Below, one piece after another: positions 31,775 to 34,266 of a stretch of DNA of 34,266 nucleotides (within the stretch, counting starts at the first letter, position 1; each line of letters begins with the position of its first letter). Both the position numbers and the translations under genes were made by a program. Source of the DNA: Candidatus Martarchaeota archaeon (GTDB lineage: Archaea; Micrarchaeota; Micrarchaeia; Micrarchaeales; CABMGC01); contig JAMCSX010000013.1 in the NCBI GenBank assembly GCA_023379055.1, positions 1 to 34,266 of the forward strand. The letters run 5' to 3'. The notes beneath the pieces were generated by a model. It did not search any database, had not been told where the DNA came from, and saw only the letters and a list, made by a program, of their open reading frames with translations.

Positions 31775-32907
31775 TGCTGGGATTCGTGCTTTCGGGGGTC
31801 GTCAACGGATGCGTTACTAACAGCGGGATACTGAATACCCTGTCTGGGTTTCTATGCGCAGGCCCAAACATATGGTTTCCGATAGTAATGCTCGGGGTGC
31901 TAATAGTAATCAGCGTGGCAGGCATAATATTCGCAATAGCGCCGCTACTGGGCAGGAACGACATACGCGTATGGGCCAGGGCAAAGATGTTCGACGGAGC
32001 AGTGTCAATAATATTCGCCCTGATATTCATCTCATTCTCTGCAACCCTTTACCATACCCCGCTGGCGCACATGTATTACAATGCCGGCCTGCTGCCGCCT
32101 TCCTGTACTCCGGCATCCGTATACTCTTTTAGTGGCACCACTCCCCAAGGTGCAGACCAACAACAGTTTATTGATCTATCTCCTTCCCCCTCAAACGGAG
32201 GCACGCTATATGGCATAGCTGCCTGTGATATCTATTCATATAACCAATTGGTAGCCCAATTCGTGCAGTCGGTATTCTACTTCTCACTTATAGCCAATGC
32301 GGCTCCAACTACCACAATCGCTCCGGAGTCCGATCTCGGTTTCACTTTTACGATAACCTGGGTTCCTATAGTGGTGGTATTCCAGTATATGGTGCCACTG
32401 ATGGGTGCGCTGTTTGCCTTAGTCATGGCATCCGACATGTTGCAGATACTGATCGGAGTATCAATGCTCCTGTTCTCAGTGTTTATGGTGGTCGGTCTCA
32501 TTGCAAGATCCTTCGGCATAACGCGGTCCTTCGGAGGAGCCATGATCGCCTTCGGTCTCGGCATAGGGTTCATCTACCCTCTTCTGATCAGCGTATCATA
32601 CGGTTTCCTTGTAAATGCGATAGAGTACAGGCCCTCAATAACCGGCGGAATCCTTCCTTCGATAGGGGCAATCATATCTCCGATATACCGCGCTCTATTT
32701 GGTGGTTCAGGCCTGAGCCTTACTGCCCTAATAAATAGCTTTGAGCCTATCCTCAACCCATTATTTATATGGGGAGGCATGGTTGCCGTAGGCCTTACAG
32801 TACTGCCGCTTCTTAATCTTGTTATAGTTGACGCATTCATAATAGATTTCTCAAGGGCTGTCGGGGAGAGGATGGACCTGCTGTCGATATTGACCAGAAT
32901 AGTGTAG
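31774..32907 (+). CDS. membrane array protein 5 (paralogue family)
   Basis: 377 residues, no typical cleavable signal; the first segment (MLGFVLSGVVNGCVTNSG) is short and outside or signal-anchor-like. Motif 1: TM ~34-58, linker GRNDIRVWARAKMFD (60-74), TM ~76-91. The outside loop includes a low-complexity FIDLSPSPSNGG. TM pair ~190-240, then motif 2 GLIARSFGITRSFGG (241-255), AMIAFGLGIGFIYP. C-terminal TM ~335-355, end VGERMDLLSILTRIV. Start codon overlaps the stop of gene 4; gene 6 follows with only a few nt. Confidence 0.7.
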   Translation: MLGFVLSGVVNGCVTNSGILNTLSGFLCAGPNIWFPIVMLGVLIVISVAGIIFAIAPLLGRNDIRVWARAKMFDGAVSIIFALIFISFSATLYHTPLAHMYYNAGLLPPSCTPASVYSFSGTTPQGADQQQFIDLSPSPSNGGTLYGIAACDIYSYNQLVAQFVQSVFYFSLIANAAPTTTIAPESDLGFTFTITWVPIVVVFQYMVPLMGALFALVMASDMLQILIGVSMLLFSVFMVVGLIARSFGITRSFGGAMIAFGLGIGFIYPLLISVSYGFLVNAIEYRPSITGGILPSIGAIISPIYRALFGGSGLSLTALINSFEPILNPLFIWGGMVAVGLTVLPLLNLVIVDAFIIDFSRAVGERMDLLSILTRIV

Positions 32908-32913
32908 GTGTCC

Positions 32914-34035
32914 ATGGTGAATAGATTTATCCTGTTGATGTGCGCTGCCTTTGCAATAATGTCATTTGTTGCGTTTGCGCCCCTTGTAAGCGCTGCATCC
33001 GCAGCCCCTACTCCTTCGCAGCTTCTTCCATCTTACCTGCGCGGATATTGCAGCAAGGGCGGAACAATATATACTGTGGCAAACTGGTACTGCAACGACA
33101 TCAACACCCAGGTCCAAGAAGAATGGGCCACGGATCTGCCGATAGCCCTGCTTGCGATAACCATAGCGCTGCTTGTTTCAGTCTCCATATTCATGTTCGG
33201 GGTTGCATTAAGAAACGACAGGCTCAGGACGTTCGGCATAGGTGAGATCTACGAGGCGTTTGCAAGCATAATAATAGTGGTGCTATTCATGTTTATGGCC
33301 GCAGTATTATTTGGATTGCTTCCCTCAATTACAGGAACACTAAATCCATTTACCGCATCACTTACCTATATATCATCTATAATCTACGAGTCTTCAATAA
33401 TCTCAACACACCTCTTTACATTGCTGACCACAGCCAGATACTATGCCTCCATAGCCTTAATCGTCTGCCCATCTGAGGGAACGTGCATAAACACATTTTC
33501 CGTATTCTCATTGGCAATAAACTATCTCTTCTTCTGGCCAGGATTCTCGGTATTTGCCTTTACCGCAGAGGCAATGATATCCCTTTATGTGCAGTATTAC
33601 ATGATCATCTTCTTCATGGAGGCATCCATACCCGTGCTGTTTATTCCAGGAGTAATCTTCAGGACATTGCTCCCTACCCGCCATCTCGGCGGGATGATGA
33701 TGGCAACTGCAATAGGCTTCTACTTCATAATGCCAACGCTTTATGGCGTAGCCTATGCTACAACCTCCAATTCAATATTCTCGCAGCTAACCCAGTCTGA
33801 GAGCTATCTGAATCAGTATGGCTCAGGTACCGGGGTAATAACCAATTCGGTATCCCCCGGCGCGCCGCTTGTAGCAACGCTTAAGGGCATCGCCCAGACA
33901 TTTACCGCATTCTGGCTTGCAGTCCTATTCTTCCCCGCACTCATAATAGCCATAACCTATTCTTTCATAACCCAGATTGCAGAGCTTATAGGTGGAATGG
34001 CAAGACCGTCGAGCAGGCTGAGGAGTCTTGTGTAA
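32914..34035 (+). CDS. membrane array protein 6 (paralogue family)
   Basis: 373 residues from the ATG at 32914; a GTG at 32908 directly after the previous stop is the alternative. Signal peptide cleaved near VSA (~27). The head has two Cys (YCSKGG, WYCND). Motif 1: TM ~77-98, linker LRNDRLRTFGIG, EIYEAFAS (111-118), TM ~118-136. Motif 2: GVIFRTLLPTRHLGG (246-260), MMMATAIGFYFIMP. A moderate outside loop (about 285-325) and a final TM pair end in ELIGGMARPSSRLRS. The gene stops one base before the converging tnpB tail, so any continuation of the array would lie beyond the IS. Confidence 0.7.
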   Translation: MVNRFILLMCAAFAIMSFVAFAPLVSAASAAPTPSQLLPSYLRGYCSKGGTIYTVANWYCNDINTQVQEEWATDLPIALLAITIALLVSVSIFMFGVALRNDRLRTFGIGEIYEAFASIIIVVLFMFMAAVLFGLLPSITGTLNPFTASLTYISSIIYESSIISTHLFTLLTTARYYASIALIVCPSEGTCINTFSVFSLAINYLFFWPGFSVFAFTAEAMISLYVQYYMIIFFMEASIPVLFIPGVIFRTLLPTRHLGGMMMATAIGFYFIMPTLYGVAYATTSNSIFSQLTQSESYLNQYGSGTGVITNSVSPGAPLVATLKGIAQTFTAFWLAVLFFPALIIAITYSFITQIAELIGGMARPSSRLRSLV

Positions 34036-34036
34036 A

Positions 34037-34266
34037 CTACCCACGGCTAAAGCCTGTGGACTTTCCATAAGCTGATGAAACATGTCGCACAGCAACAATC
34101 GGTTCAACAACCGCATCTGGACGCACGAGCCCGTTTACAGGGACTCTCCTATTGGAAATCTGGAGAGTATTATGGTTAGTAGTATCTCTCCGCTCCAACA
34201 GGGATTTTATGGCAATATTCAAACTTGCCTTTCTATCGGAGTTGACAACAACTCCGCATTTCTTGC
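34037..34266 (-). CDS. tnpB: TnpB C-terminal part, cut by window edge
   Basis: Reading the minus strand from 34264: KKCGVVVNSDRKASLNIAIK, then SLLER, about 45 variable residues, and KSTGFSRG before TAG at 34039-34037. This is the second half of the TnpB zinc finger (CxxC) plus the RuvC-III block with its catalytic Asp (NSDRKAS), and the usual FSRG tail. The 5' part lies right of the window. Its C-terminus differs from the other two TnpB copies here, so it belongs to another subgroup. Confidence 0.9.
   Translation of the reverse strand, partial: KKCGVVVNSDRKASLNIAIKSLLERRDTTNHNTLQISNRRVPVNGLVRPDAVVEPIVAVRHVSSAYGKSTGFSRG
34040..34060 (-). mobile_element. IS200/IS605-type right-end hairpin
   Basis: On the minus strand: CCAC, unpaired A, GGC, loop TTTA, GCC, GTGG (34059-34041), overlapping the end of tnpB. 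The layout, including the single bulged purine after CCAC, matches the ends at 4-24, 14429-14449 and 15799-15819, with different but complementary inner stems. The element end must lie very close to the stop of array gene 6 (34035). Confidence 0.65.

Noticed and set aside
1-34266. The two flanking TnpB elements as one composite transposon carrying the window
   Set aside because: The two TnpB tails belong to different subgroups (WEDVT-type versus FSRG-type), IS605 elements do not normally mobilise as composites, and housekeeping genes lie inside.

Overview
The window reads as archaeal chromosome. It carries an archaeal-type TATA-binding protein, ribosomal protein L21e, TATA boxes about 20-30 nt upstream of start codons with little or no leader, and an archaeal type IV filament motor. 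The very short gaps, many overlapping stop/start codons and a large load of surface and membrane proteins suggest a small-genome DPANN archaeon. Micrarchaeota/ARMAN-like is my best guess, but that is inference from style and not from a diagnostic marker.

Layout. 1-68: 3' end of an IS200/IS605-type tnpB whose stop overlaps the start of pyk. 65-2759: housekeeping genes (pyruvate kinase, DedA membrane protein, a one-repeat TBP, L21e). 2769-8276 (minus): a five-gene type IV filament operon made of a wHTH/coiled-coil protein, a secretion ATPase, a small adaptor-like protein and two T2SSF platform proteins. 8424-9686 (plus): a tiny tail-anchored protein, a decayed surface-protein gene and a two-TM VirB2/CedA1-like pilin candidate. 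9735-14151: two GT-C glycosyltransferase-like membrane proteins and a radical SAM/SPASM-like enzyme. 14.4-15.84 kb: a tnpB-only IS605 element with both end hairpins, whose TnpB has lost the RuvC-III aspartate. 15858-18090: a membrane protein and an orphan GXGXG beta-helix protein. 18251-25465 (minus): a 2404-residue membrane-anchored surface protein with a phage-tail-lysozyme-like domain and beta-propeller-like segments. 25868-34035 (plus): six consecutive polytopic membrane proteins that are distant paralogues of one another. 34037-end (minus): C-terminus of another TnpB.

The most interesting part is the right half. A giant surface protein and a six-gene membrane array diverge from one roughly 400-bp control region holding tandem 24-nt repeats, an inverted copy, a palindrome and an IS-end relic. 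The six proteins share two motifs: a TM-basic loop-[E/D]xF[E/D]-TM hairpin near the N-terminus, and an R-x(5-6)-R-x2-GG-x3-A-...-P membrane-re-entry segment. With the upstream VirB2/CedA1-like pilin candidate and the lysozyme-like domain (the VirB1 role in bacteria), I suggest a type IV secretion- or Ced/Ted-like surface machine built from multiple VirB6-like subunits. No VirB4/CedB-type ATPase is in the window, so this is a hypothesis. IS605 ends or relics lie at four places (1-34, 14.4-15.8 kb, 25.66-25.70 kb, 34.04 kb-end) and seem to punctuate the accessory modules.
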